NCBI GenBank assembly: GCA_036381015.1
Contig: DASVDR010000033.1
Span: 1 to 64,000 of the forward strand
DNA: 64,000 nt
From: Gammaproteobacteria bacterium
GTDB taxonomy: Bacteria; Pseudomonadota; Gammaproteobacteria; Steroidobacterales; Rariloculaceae
Reading direction: 5' to 3'
Below, piece after piece: positions 10,046 to 18,119 of the stretch. Within the stretch, counting starts at the first letter, position 1, and each line of letters opens with the position of its first letter. Under the pieces are notes generated by a model. It did no database searches and was not told where the DNA came from. It saw only the letters and a list, made by a program, of their open reading frames with translations. Position numbers and translations under genes: made by a program.

Positions 10046-10710
10046 GCGCCGCGCCGCCCGCCGCCGACCCGACCCCCCGCTCGCGGGCGGAATTCGTCGT
10101 CCGCGATCTCGGCCGCCGGCCGCTCGAGCCGGTCTGGGCGGAGATGCGCGCGTTCACGGAAGCGCGGAGCGCCGAGACACGCGACGAGATCTGGTTCGTC
10201 GAGCACCCGCCGGTCTTCACGCTCGGCTTGAACGCCGACCGGTCGCATTTGATCGCGCCGGGCGACGTCCCGGTCGTGCAGATCGATCGCGGCGGCCAGG
10301 TCACGTACCACGGGCCGGGGCAGGTCGTGGCCTACGTCCTTGCCGACATCCGCCGCCTGAATCTCAACGTTCGCACGCTCGTGCAGGCGCTCGAATCAGC
10401 GGTCGTCGACACGGTCGCCGCGTACGGAATCGACGCGCAGCCGCGGCGGGACGCGCCGGGCGTGTACGTGGGCGGGCGGAAGCTCGCGGCCATCGGCTTG
10501 CGGCTGAGGCGCTACTGCTCGTACCACGGGCTCGCGTTGAACGTTGCGATGGACTTGTCGCCGTTTCGGCGCATCCACCCCTGCGGCTATGCCGATCTCG
10601 AGGTCACGCAGATCGCCGATCTTTGCGACGTGAACGACCCCGAGCGCGTGCGCCGCGATCTCGAGCCGCATCTCGTGCGCCGATTGACGGCGTTCGCGGC
10701 CGGGCCTTAG
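10042..10710 (+). CDS. lipB: LipB, octanoyl-ACP:protein octanoyltransferase
   Basis: 222 residues. Transfers the octanoyl group from acyl carrier protein to lipoyl domains of 2-oxoacid dehydrogenases and GcvH, the first step of endogenous lipoylation. Motifs: RGGQVTYHGPGQVVAY, GGRKLAAIGLR with the acid/base lysine, and HPCGYADLEVTQ with the acyl-carrying cysteine. GTG start at 10042 overlaps the ybeD stop. lipA, often the next gene, is not here: the following gene is on the other strand and converges to within ten bases. Confidence 0.95.
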   Translation: MSAAPPAADPTPRSRAEFVVRDLGRRPLEPVWAEMRAFTEARSAETRDEIWFVEHPPVFTLGLNADRSHLIAPGDVPVVQIDRGGQVTYHGPGQVVAYVLADIRRLNLNVRTLVQALESAVVDTVAAYGIDAQPRRDAPGVYVGGRKLAAIGLRLRRYCSYHGLALNVAMDLSPFRRIHPCGYADLEVTQIADLCDVNDPERVRRDLEPHLVRRLTAFAAGP

Positions 10711-10720
10711 GCCCTCGGGC

Positions 10721-11575
10721 TCACAGCCGCTCGAGATAGCTGCCGTACGTAAACGTGAAGCCGACGACGAGCCACACGAGCCAGACGAAACGCGTCAGCT
10801 CCGGCAGCCAAGCGCGCTTCACGAGCCAGTAAGCGGCGGCCGGGATCGCGCAGACGGCGGCCGTGGCCCCGAGGAGGAGCAGCGCGTCGGCGGCCGCGGC
10901 GACGAGGCGGACGTCGCCGAGCGCGCCGACGCGAAGACCGCGGTTCAACACCGCGAGCACGGCCGTGGATGCCGCAAGCGCCGCGATGTGCCGCCATCCG
11001 AGCCCGGAAGGCGCCGCGCTCGGCGCGGGCGCGGCTTCTTTCGATTCCACGTAGATCGACGCGGAGCGGACGTACGCGCGCTTCGTCGACACCGACCGCC
11101 GTGCGAGGAGCCACAGGAGGAGGGCGAGCGCGAGCGCCGCCGCCCAGTGCGCCGCGCGGATTGCGTCGCTCGCCGCCGCGGCGATCGCGACGCTGCCGAT
11201 CGCCCCGGCCGCGCCGGAGGCGGCGAGCGTGACGCTGGCCGGGCCCGTTCTGCGGTACGCCGCCGCATGCAGCGCGAGGAGCGCGAGCAGCTGCGGCACG
11301 CCCGCGTAGGGCAGGGCGGCGGCCCCCGGCGGCTGCACCTCGTTCTCGAGGACGGTGGCCGCGAGCATTACCGTCAGGACCGCGCAGGCGTAGAGCGCAT
11401 AGTCCTTCGCACCCTTGTTCGGGCTGACGACGAGGAATCGGCGGGCGGCCGCGAACGCGCCGGCCGCGATGATCACATTCGCGATGACCGCGAGATACGC
11501 GGCGCCGAGCGCCGCGAGGTCGATCGACCCGTCAGCGAGCGGCGGCCAACCCAGGTGCGCTGCCACGGAAGGCAT
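10721..11575 (-). CDS. Polytopic membrane protein, unknown function
   Basis: 284 residues, very alanine- and leucine-rich, with about eight predicted membrane segments (for example LGAAYLAVIANVIIAAGAFA, YALYACAVLTVMLAATVL, AALALALLLWLLA and FVWLVWLVVGFTFTYGS). A cytoplasmic or periplasmic loop of about 30 residues rich in charged and proline residues lies around 167-196. I do not recognise a family. It starts 12 bases after the end of the long coiled-coil gene on the same strand, so the two probably form a two-gene operon and may work together. It converges with lipB. Confidence 0.8.
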   Translation of the reverse strand: MPSVAAHLGWPPLADGSIDLAALGAAYLAVIANVIIAAGAFAAARRFLVVSPNKGAKDYALYACAVLTVMLAATVLENEVQPPGAAALPYAGVPQLLALLALHAAAYRRTGPASVTLAASGAAGAIGSVAIAAAASDAIRAAHWAAALALALLLWLLARRSVSTKRAYVRSASIYVESKEAAPAPSAAPSGLGWRHIAALAASTAVLAVLNRGLRVGALGDVRLVAAAADALLLLGATAAVCAIPAAAYWLVKRAWLPELTRFVWLVWLVVGFTFTYGSYLERL

Positions 11576-11587
11576 CGTCCCCGAGCC

Positions 11588-14200
11588 TCATTTCTCCGCG
11601 GCCGTCTTGTACGCGTCCGGTGCTTCGGCCGCGAGAAATTCGTACTTGCGCTTCCACGCTTCGACCGATTCGGTGAGCTTCGCGATCGTCGTTTCGTGCT
11701 CCTTGATCCGATTCCGTAGGCGCGCGGTCTGCTCCGCATCCGGCGGCCGCTTCGCGGCGCCGCCCTTCGGGTCCGCTCCGTTGGCCTGGCGCGCCACGGC
11801 TTCGCGGAGCGCGGCGACCTCCCGCTCGAGCGCGTCGATGTGCGCCTTTTGCTTATCGGAGATGCCCTTCAGGCGCTGCGTCTCGGTCTCCGAGCTTCGC
11901 AGCTTCGTCAGCTTGCGCTGCTGCTCGTCGGAGTCCTTCTCGAGCCGCGCGATCAGCTCGTTCTTCGCGTCGAGCTCGCGCCGCAGCTCATCGAGCTCGG
12001 CGCTGCGGTCGGTCCGTGCCTGGTTCAGCGCCTTCGCGGTCTTCAGCTCGTCCTCGAGGGCCTGGATGATCTCGACCTGATCCTTCGCCCGTTTCTCGAG
12101 CTCCGCGATGCGCGCGGCCGACTCGACGAGCTGCTCCTTCGCGTGCGTCGCGCCGTGATGTCGCGCGAGCGTTTCCTCCTGCTCCTTGATCTTCGCCTGC
12201 AGCCGGTCGATGCGCGCGAGGAGCTCGTGCTGCTTCGCTTCGGCCGCGGCCTTGTAAGTGCGCAGGCCGTCGAGGCCGGCCTTCAGCGCCGTGTTCGCCT
12301 TGTGCTTCGCACGGATGCGCTCGATCAGCGCGGCGATCAGCCGCTTGCGGCGCTTCACGAGCCGCTCGAAGTGCTGCGCCTTGCCGAGGCGCCACTTCGC
12401 TTCCTCGTAGCGCTCCTCGGCCTCCGCGAGGCGATCCTCGAGCTTCGTGATGATCTCGCGCCGCTCGTTCGCCACCTCGCTCAGGTTATCGGTGCACTCC
12501 TTCTCCTCGCGAAGCTCCTGCTCGAGCCCGCCGATCTGATCGACCGCCGCTTGGAGGGACTCCTCGAGGCTGGCCGCCTGCTCGCGCGCCTCCCGGAGCG
12601 CCTGCTCGAGCTCGGCGGCGCGCGCATTGGCGCCGCCGGCTTCTTGCTCGGCCGACTCGGCGCGCGCTCGGACTTCCTCGAGCTCGCGCTCGAAGCGTTC
12701 CGCCCGCGCTCCGGATTCGGCGAGCTCGCGTTCGAAGCGTTTCGCTCGCTCTCGGGATTCGGCGAGCTCGTGCTCGAGGTGTTCCGCTCGCTCTCGGGAT
12801 CCAGCAAGCTCGCGCGCGAGCTGTTCCGCCCGCTCTCGGAATTCGGTCAGCTCGCGCTCGAGCCCTCCGGTCCGCTCTCGGGATTCGGCGAGCTCGCGCT
12901 CGAGCCCGGCGGCGCGCTCCTCGGCCGTGCGCAGCTGCCCTTCGAGCTCGGCCGCGCGCGCGCCGTCGCGCTCCCGGTCGCCGGCCGCCGCCTCGAGCTC
13001 CGCGCGGCGCGCGTCGAGCTCGGCCGCGAGGCGGTCCTTCTCGCGTGCGGCCTCGTCGAGCTGGCTGCGAAGCGCCGCCGCATCGGCGTCGAGCGCCCGG
13101 TTCCGTTCCGCGAGCTGCTCGGCCTCCCGCCGGGCGGCATCGAGCGCTGCCCGCAGCTGCTCCGCGTCGGTGCCGTGCGTCTCGATCGACGCCTGCAGCT
13201 CCTCGGCGCGCGCGAGCGCGTTCGCGAGCGAGGCTTCCGCGTCCGCGAGCGCGGCTTCGCGCTCTTGCAGCGCGGCGCGCAGCCGCTCGGCCTCCGCACG
13301 CGCGCCTTGCAGGTCGCTCGAAACGGATTCGGCGGCCTGCCGCGACGCTTCGACCTCCGATTCCAGCCGCGCGTGCCGCTCCTGCAGCGACGTCGAGCGC
13401 TGCCGCTCCTCGGCCGCCTCGGCCCGCAGCCGCGACGCCTCGGACGTGAGCGACTCGAGCCGCTCGTCGCGCTCGCGGAGCGTCGCGCGAAGCTCGTCCG
13501 CTTCGGCCAGGGAGCGTGCGTTCTGCGCGGTGAGCGCCTCGATCTGCTCGTCGCGGCGGCGTAATGCCGCCCGGCCGTCCTCGAGATCGTTCTCCAGCTG
13601 CCGCCGGCGGTCGTGCTGAGCGAAAACGTCGAGCCGCAGCCGCTCGAGCTCCGCCGAAAGCTGCGCGATCCGGCTCTCCCGCTCGGTCAGCGTCTCACGC
13701 AGGCGTTCGATTTCGGCCTCGAGCGAGCGCCGGACCTCGGCCGCGTCGGTGCCGCCGGCGCCGCCAGCCGCGGTCAGCTTCGCGATCAGCTCGTCGCGCG
13801 CGTTCAGCTCGTGGCGCAACTGGGCGAGACGGGCCTTGTACTCGCGGCTCGATTGATCGAAGTCGTCGATCTTCGAGCGCCAGAAGTTGACTTCCTTCTT
13901 CGTGAGCTTCTCGGGCCCGGATTCCGCGACCTCGAGCTTCTTCTTCAGCTGCTCGACCTTCGCGCGCTCGGCCGCGACGACCTCCTCGAGCTGACCGACC
14001 TCGCGCTGGAAGCGGTCGCGCTCGGCCTCGACGTTCTCGAGGCGATGCCGCAGCACGTCGACCTGCTCCTCGAGCCGATTCTTCGGGGAGCGCTTGCGGC
14101 CAAGCTCCTCGTTCAGCTTCGCCGCACGCGCTTCCGAATCGCGCAGAGCGTCCTGAAGGAGGGCGAAAGCCTGCTCGGCTAATTCCCGCGGGTTAGCCAT
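11588..14200 (-). CDS. Giant coiled-coil protein, SMC/crescentin-like, unknown function
   Basis: 870 residues, almost entirely heptad-repeat coiled coil rich in Glu, Arg, Leu and Ala, with no signal peptide, membrane segment or Walker motif, so not an SMC ATPase. Three less repetitive parts stand out: the N-terminus (about 1-140, with KEVNFWRSKIDDFDQSSREYK), a basic segment around 600-650 (EAKWRLGKAQHFERLVKRRKR) and the C-terminus (LTESVEAWKRKYEFLAAEAP). Residues about 430-525 are near-exact 14-residue repeats. It looks like a cytoplasmic filament or scaffold protein. It is divergent from manA and is followed by a membrane protein gene that could be its anchor. Role inferred only from structure and its place beside the elongasome genes. 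Confidence 0.85.
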   Translation of the reverse strand: MANPRELAEQAFALLQDALRDSEARAAKLNEELGRKRSPKNRLEEQVDVLRHRLENVEAERDRFQREVGQLEEVVAAERAKVEQLKKKLEVAESGPEKLTKKEVNFWRSKIDDFDQSSREYKARLAQLRHELNARDELIAKLTAAGGAGGTDAAEVRRSLEAEIERLRETLTERESRIAQLSAELERLRLDVFAQHDRRRQLENDLEDGRAALRRRDEQIEALTAQNARSLAEADELRATLRERDERLESLTSEASRLRAEAAEERQRSTSLQERHARLESEVEASRQAAESVSSDLQGARAEAERLRAALQEREAALADAEASLANALARAEELQASIETHGTDAEQLRAALDAARREAEQLAERNRALDADAAALRSQLDEAAREKDRLAAELDARRAELEAAAGDRERDGARAAELEGQLRTAEERAAGLERELAESRERTGGLERELTEFRERAEQLARELAGSRERAEHLEHELAESRERAKRFERELAESGARAERFERELEEVRARAESAEQEAGGANARAAELEQALREAREQAASLEESLQAAVDQIGGLEQELREEKECTDNLSEVANERREIITKLEDRLAEAEERYEEAKWRLGKAQHFERLVKRRKRLIAALIERIRAKHKANTALKAGLDGLRTYKAAAEAKQHELLARIDRLQAKIKEQEETLARHHGATHAKEQLVESAARIAELEKRAKDQVEIIQALEDELKTAKALNQARTDRSAELDELRRELDAKNELIARLEKDSDEQQRKLTKLRSSETETQRLKGISDKQKAHIDALEREVAALREAVARQANGADPKGGAAKRPPDAEQTARLRNRIKEHETTIAKLTESVEAWKRKYEFLAAEAPDAYKTAAEK
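12625..12930 (-). repeat. 42-base tandem repeats inside the coiled-coil gene
   Basis: About seven degenerate 42-base units encode 14-residue blocks of the type LERELAESRERA (two heptads each). The best-matching units lie between about 12700 and 12910, where blocks repeat the codon pattern as well as the protein. Copy number may vary between strains by slipped-strand or unequal exchange. Confidence 0.75.
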
Positions 14201-14276
14201 TTCGTCCGATCGTTGCCGCTTCGAGGGGCCGAGCCTACAGACTTTGAATACATGCGACCTGGTACTCAGTCACGTT

Positions 14277-14307
14277 TTGACATAAAAATCCGTGGCATAC
14301 TGCTCGC
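14277..14307 (+). promoter_or_regulatory. Possible promoter of manA
   Basis: TTGACA at 14277-14282 in a locally AT-richer stretch could be a -35 box, with TACTGC at 14298-14303 as a weak -10 (15-base spacer, short). The same stretch also fits a sigma-54 pattern: GG at 14294 and GC ten bases later (TGGCAT... TCGC). Neither match is strong, and only one of them can be right. Confidence 0.3.
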
Positions 14308-14331
14308 GCTTCTCCGAGGGACATTCGCGCA

Positions 14332-15630
14332 GTGGCGGCTCCGAAGACGATCGCGCAGGCCATCATGGACGGTGACGAGCGTGCGCTCGATCGCGTCGCG
14401 GCCGGTCTGCTGAAGCCGCTCGCCTGGAACTTCGTCGAGCGGCCGTGGGGCGGCATGCGCATTCGAGCCTACAAGGGGCTCTGCCCGCTGCCCGACCAGG
14501 CGCGGCTCACGGGCTCGGGGCTCGGCGAGGCGTTCGAGATCGCGGCCTACGACGCGGACGAGGAGGCGCGCGCGTATCCGAGCCGGCTGCGCTTCGAGGA
14601 CGGCTCCGAGCTCGCGCTGCCCGCGCTGCTGCGCCGGCATGCCGACGTCCTGCTCGGGCCCGCGCTCGCCCGCGCTCACGGCGGCGCGTTTCCGCTGCTG
14701 CCGAAGACGCTCGACGTCAAGGAACTGCTGTCCGTGCAGGGCCATCCGGCCGGTCACACGGAGGTGTATGTCGTGATCGAAGCGGATCCGGGCGCGACGA
14801 TTCGCGTCGGCTTCAACGACGACGTGGACCCCGAACGGCTCGAGCAGGAGCTTCGGGCCGGGCGCGCGCGCCAGCAGCGGCTGCTCGAGACGATCGGCAC
14901 GCGCTTGAGCACGGCGCGGCTGCAGACGCTACTCGCGCCGTGGCTCGCGGCCCGGGAAGCGGGGCTCGCCGATCTCCCCGACGAGCTCCGCGATGTCCTC
15001 GGCGGCGCCGGATGGTCCGCGGCGGCCGAGCTCCTCGAGCGGCTGAAGGACGTTTACTGGTGGGTGCTCGACCGCATGAACGAGATTCCGGTCGCGGCCG
15101 GCACGATCGTGCACAACGCGAGCCCGGCGCGCGTCGTCGCGCCGGGCGGCGTACCGTCGGCCGAGGTCCATGCGCTCGGCAATCCCGAAGGCCGCGAGAT
15201 CCTCGCGCTCGAGATCCGGCGGCCGGGACCGACGTTCCGGGCCTGGGACAACGTGCGCTTCCCGCTGCGGCGCATCGACATCGATACCGCGATCGCCGGA
15301 TTGAACCTGCGGCGCGTCGCTCCGGAAGAGCTGCTGGCGCGCCGCGTGCTCGATCGCGCCGGCGTCTATCGCTCGGTCGCGGACCCGAGCTTCGCGCTCG
15401 AGCACCTGTGCCCGTCGCCGGGGACGCCGGCGGTCGTGCCGGCCGAGGCCGCGCACACGCTGCACGCGATCGCGGGTCGCGTCGACGTTCTGAACGAGGA
15501 AGGGCGCCTGCTCGGCTCGCTCGCGCGCGGCGAGAGCGCGCTCGTGCCGGCAGGCGTCGGCGCGTACCGCGTCGCGAGCGACGACGACGGCGCCGAGGTC
15601 GTGAAGGTGACGCTGGACGGCGCACGATGA
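14332..15630 (+). CDS. manA: Class I mannose-6-phosphate isomerase-like protein
   Basis: 432 residues with GTG start. Class I phosphomannose isomerases interconvert mannose-6-phosphate and fructose-6-phosphate with zinc held by Gln, His, Glu and His. Matching pieces: LPKTLDVKELLSVQGHP (Gln-x-His pair), HTEVYVVIEADP (Glu), EIPVAAGTIVHN (His) and EIRRPGPTFRAWD, all in the family's order. Compared with short Bacillus-type enzymes it has an extra helical insert (about residues 170-250) and a C-terminal cupin-like domain (about 350-432). It probably supplies mannose-6-phosphate for GDP-mannose and polysaccharide. Divergent from the coiled-coil gene. It could instead act on another sugar phosphate, as the match outside the metal site is modest. 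Confidence 0.72.
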   Translation: MAAPKTIAQAIMDGDERALDRVAAGLLKPLAWNFVERPWGGMRIRAYKGLCPLPDQARLTGSGLGEAFEIAAYDADEEARAYPSRLRFEDGSELALPALLRRHADVLLGPALARAHGGAFPLLPKTLDVKELLSVQGHPAGHTEVYVVIEADPGATIRVGFNDDVDPERLEQELRAGRARQQRLLETIGTRLSTARLQTLLAPWLAAREAGLADLPDELRDVLGGAGWSAAAELLERLKDVYWWVLDRMNEIPVAAGTIVHNASPARVVAPGGVPSAEVHALGNPEGREILALEIRRPGPTFRAWDNVRFPLRRIDIDTAIAGLNLRRVAPEELLARRVLDRAGVYRSVADPSFALEHLCPSPGTPAVVPAEAAHTLHAIAGRVDVLNEEGRLLGSLARGESALVPAGVGAYRVASDDDGAEVVKVTLDGAR

Positions 15631-15854
15631 GCGCCGCCTCGCCCGACGACCGGCCGCCGGAAGCGTCCACCGTCGGCCCCGCCATATTTCGTCATCGGAT
15701 TGCCTCCGAATTGACGGAATCGACCGCGCCGGCGGCCCGATTGGGCCATAGTCTGCGCCCGATGAGCACGTCTGCCTCGACGCCGTATCGGCCGGCCCGG
15801 ACGCTTCTCCGGTCCGCCGCGCGGATCGCCGCAGGCGGCCGGAGACCGTCGTAG
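15627..15854 (+). other. Gap between manA and alr; weak small ORF
   Basis: An open frame of 75 codons begins with an ATG overlapping the manA stop (ATGA) and ends overlapping the alr GTG. Its product is basic, serine/arginine/alanine-rich and resembles nothing I know. The coupling on both sides is suggestive, but composition looks non-coding and part of the stretch (15680-15760) is AT-richer, as a promoter region would be. I lean towards an alr leader region rather than a gene. Confidence 0.2.
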
Positions 15855-16978
15855 TGGCGTATTCGTACTCGTTTCCGCTGCCCTCGTTCAGCCCGTCGGC
15901 TCCGGCCGCGCCGGGCGTGCTGATCGTCGACCTCGACGCGCTCGCGCGGAACTACCGCCGGGTCCGCGACGCCGCCGCACCGTCCGAATGCGCAGCGGTC
16001 CTCAAAGCCGACGCGTACGGCCTCGGTCTCGTGCCGGTGGCGCGCCGGCTCGCGCGGGAAGGCTGCCGGCGGTTTTTCGTCGCGAGCGCCGCGGAAGGCG
16101 ACGAGCTGCGGCGGCTGCTGCCGCAGGTGCGAATCTACGTGCTCGACGGCGTCGCTGCGGGCGACGAGAAGCTCCTTCTCGACGCGGCGCTGACGCCGGT
16201 CCTGAACTCGCTCGAGCAAGTGGAGCGCTATCGCGCGGCCGGAGGGGTTGCCGCGATCCTGCACGTCGACACCGGCATGTCGCGGCTCGGCCTCGATGCG
16301 GCCGAGATCGACGCGATCGCGCGCCGGCCGGAGCTGCTCGACGGGCTCGTGATCGAGTACGTCATGACTCATCTCGCGTGCGCGGACGAGCCGGAGCACC
16401 CGCTGAACGCCGACCAGCTGCGGCGCTTCGACGCGCTCCGCGCGAAGCTTCCCGCCGCGCGGACGTCGATCGCGAACTCGGCCGGCGTATTTCTCAGTCC
16501 CGCGCACCGCGGCGACCTCGTGCGCGCGGGCATCGGCCTGTTCGGCGGCAATCCGTTCGTCGATCGGCCGAGCCCGGTCGAGCCGGTCGTGACGCTGCGC
16601 GCTCGGATCGTTCAGGTCCGCGACGTCGCCGAGGCGACGACCGTCGGGTACGGCGCCACCTACGTGGCCCGCCCACCGTGCCGCCTCGCCGTGTGCGGAG
16701 TAGGCTACGCCGACGGCTATCCGCGCGCGGTCGGCAACCGCTGCGCGGCATCGTTCAACGGGCGGCGGCTTCCGGTCGTCGGGCGCGTGTCGATGGATCT
16801 GACGTGCCTCGACGTCTCGTCCGTGCCGCCCGGCGAGATCGGGCCGGGCGACTACGTCGAGCTGGTCGGCAAGGAAACGACCCTCGACGAGATCGCGGCC
16901 GCCGCCGGCACGATCAGCTACGAGATCCTGACCGGCTTCGGCAAGCGGCTCGAGCGCCGGTACGAGGGCGACGGTTGA
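15854..16978 (+). CDS. alr: Alanine racemase
   Basis: 374 residues. PLP enzyme interconverting L- and D-alanine for peptidoglycan. The PLP lysine is K51 in VLKADAYGLG; other motifs are HVDTGMSRLG, SIANSAG (phosphate binding), RAGIGLFGGNP, the GYADGYPR segment and GRVSMDL. GTG start at 15854; the first 20 residues are proline/serine-rich and precede the barrel start GVLIVDLDAL, so a later start is conceivable. The D-amino-acid aminotransferase-like gene follows after 17 bases, and the wall-synthesis cluster is just upstream. Confidence 0.95.
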   Translation: MAYSYSFPLPSFSPSAPAAPGVLIVDLDALARNYRRVRDAAAPSECAAVLKADAYGLGLVPVARRLAREGCRRFFVASAAEGDELRRLLPQVRIYVLDGVAAGDEKLLLDAALTPVLNSLEQVERYRAAGGVAAILHVDTGMSRLGLDAAEIDAIARRPELLDGLVIEYVMTHLACADEPEHPLNADQLRRFDALRAKLPAARTSIANSAGVFLSPAHRGDLVRAGIGLFGGNPFVDRPSPVEPVVTLRARIVQVRDVAEATTVGYGATYVARPPCRLAVCGVGYADGYPRAVGNRCAASFNGRRLPVVGRVSMDLTCLDVSSVPPGEIGPGDYVELVGKETTLDEIAAAAGTISYEILTGFGKRLERRYEGDG

Positions 16979-16995
16979 CCGATCACTTCCGGAGC

Positions 16996-17904
16996 ATGAC
17001 CAGCGTCGACGGCGTCGTCACGCCGACCGAGGACGCGAAGGTTCCGGTGCTCGACAGGGGCTTCCTCTACGGCGACTCGGTCTACGAGGTGTTTCGCACG
17101 TACGACGGCGTGCCGCTCTTCTACGACGAGCACTGGGAGCGCTTCCGGAACTCGGCCGCGATGATCCGCCTCGAGATCGGTCTCGACAAGGCGGAGATGA
17201 CGCGGCGTATCCGGACGGTCGTCGCCGCCACCGGCGCCGCGCGCTCGCGCACCGACGTGTATGTGCGCTACACCGTCACGCGCGGCGTCGGCCCGATCGA
17301 TCTTTTCCCGGCGGAGACGCTGACGCCCTCCTGCGTGATCATCGTGAACCGGGCGCCGGCGTGGAGACGCGAGCTCTACGATCGCGGCGTCCGCCTCGTC
17401 GTGCCCGAGACGCGGCGCAACTCGGGCAGCGCCCTCGACCCGAACATCAAGGGCGGCAACTACCTCAACAACGTCCTGGGGCTCATCGAGGCGCGCGCGC
17501 TCGGCGCGGACGATTGCCTGATGCTGAACGACGCGGGCCTCGTGACCGAGGCATCGAACAGCAACGTCTTCTTCGTGATCGACGGCGAGCTCGTGACGCC
17601 TTCGCAGAAGGCGCGGAACCTGAAAGGCCTGACGAAGGCCGCCGTTCACGAGGCCTGCCGCGCCCGCGGGCTGCCGACGTTCGAGCGCGAGATCGGCGAG
17701 CGCGACGCGGCGCGGGCCACGGAGTGCTTCCTGACGAGCGCGACGCGCGAGGTCATGCCGGTCGCGAGCCTGCGGCTCGGCGATGGCCGGGAGGTCGTGT
17801 TCCCCGCCGGAGGCGGGGAGCTCACGCGGCGCGCCGCACGCTACTACCGCGAGCACGTCGCGGAGTACGTGGCGCGCAACCGCGGGCTGTCGCTGTTCGA
17901 GTAG
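16996..17904 (+). CDS. Class IV aminotransferase (D-amino acid or branched-chain type)
   Basis: 302 residues. Fold-type IV PLP aminotransferase. Family signatures are DRGFLYGDSVYEVFRTYDG at the N-terminus, NIKGGNYLNNVL containing the PLP lysine (K152) and EASNSNVFFV. Sequence alone does not separate D-alanine aminotransferase from branched-chain aminotransferase or aminodeoxychorismate lyase. Its place 17 bases after alr makes a D-amino acid role (for example D-Ala to D-Glu) attractive. The ATG at 16996 follows a GGAG at 16991-16994, rather close; an upstream start would overlap alr. Confidence 0.88.
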   Translation: MTSVDGVVTPTEDAKVPVLDRGFLYGDSVYEVFRTYDGVPLFYDEHWERFRNSAAMIRLEIGLDKAEMTRRIRTVVAATGAARSRTDVYVRYTVTRGVGPIDLFPAETLTPSCVIIVNRAPAWRRELYDRGVRLVVPETRRNSGSALDPNIKGGNYLNNVLGLIEARALGADDCLMLNDAGLVTEASNSNVFFVIDGELVTPSQKARNLKGLTKAAVHEACRARGLPTFEREIGERDAARATECFLTSATREVMPVASLRLGDGREVVFPAGGGELTRRAARYYREHVAEYVARNRGLSLFE

Positions 17905-18119
17905 GCGCCTGCGTTCGTCTTTCGCTCGTCCCGGCAGTGTCGTACCGCACCGTTCCTTACTCTTGAAAAATCTATAGCCATGCTAATAGCTCGTCGGGTG
18001 GAACTTGCCCGGGACGTTCGGCAGAGTCGTACAGGGGCTCATACACGACAATTCGGCCGGCGGACGCGAGCTCGCGCCCGACCAGACCGGTGCTCGAAAA
18101 AGGGGGGACGCTCGGAACG

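Noticed and set aside
12625-12930. Tandem 42-base units considered as a CRISPR-like array
   Set aside because: Units are contiguous without spacers, stay in frame and encode regular heptads, so they are coding repeats.
11840-13564. Long plus-strand open frame opposite the coiled-coil gene (574 codons)
   Set aside because: It mirrors the repetitive GC-rich codons of the real minus-strand gene, has no ribosome site and encodes low-complexity Leu/Arg/Glu sequence.
17963-17989. TTGAAA-N15-TAATAG upstream of the first TonB receptor as a promoter
   Set aside because: Short spacer and moderate boxes; possible, but not distinct enough from background to list.
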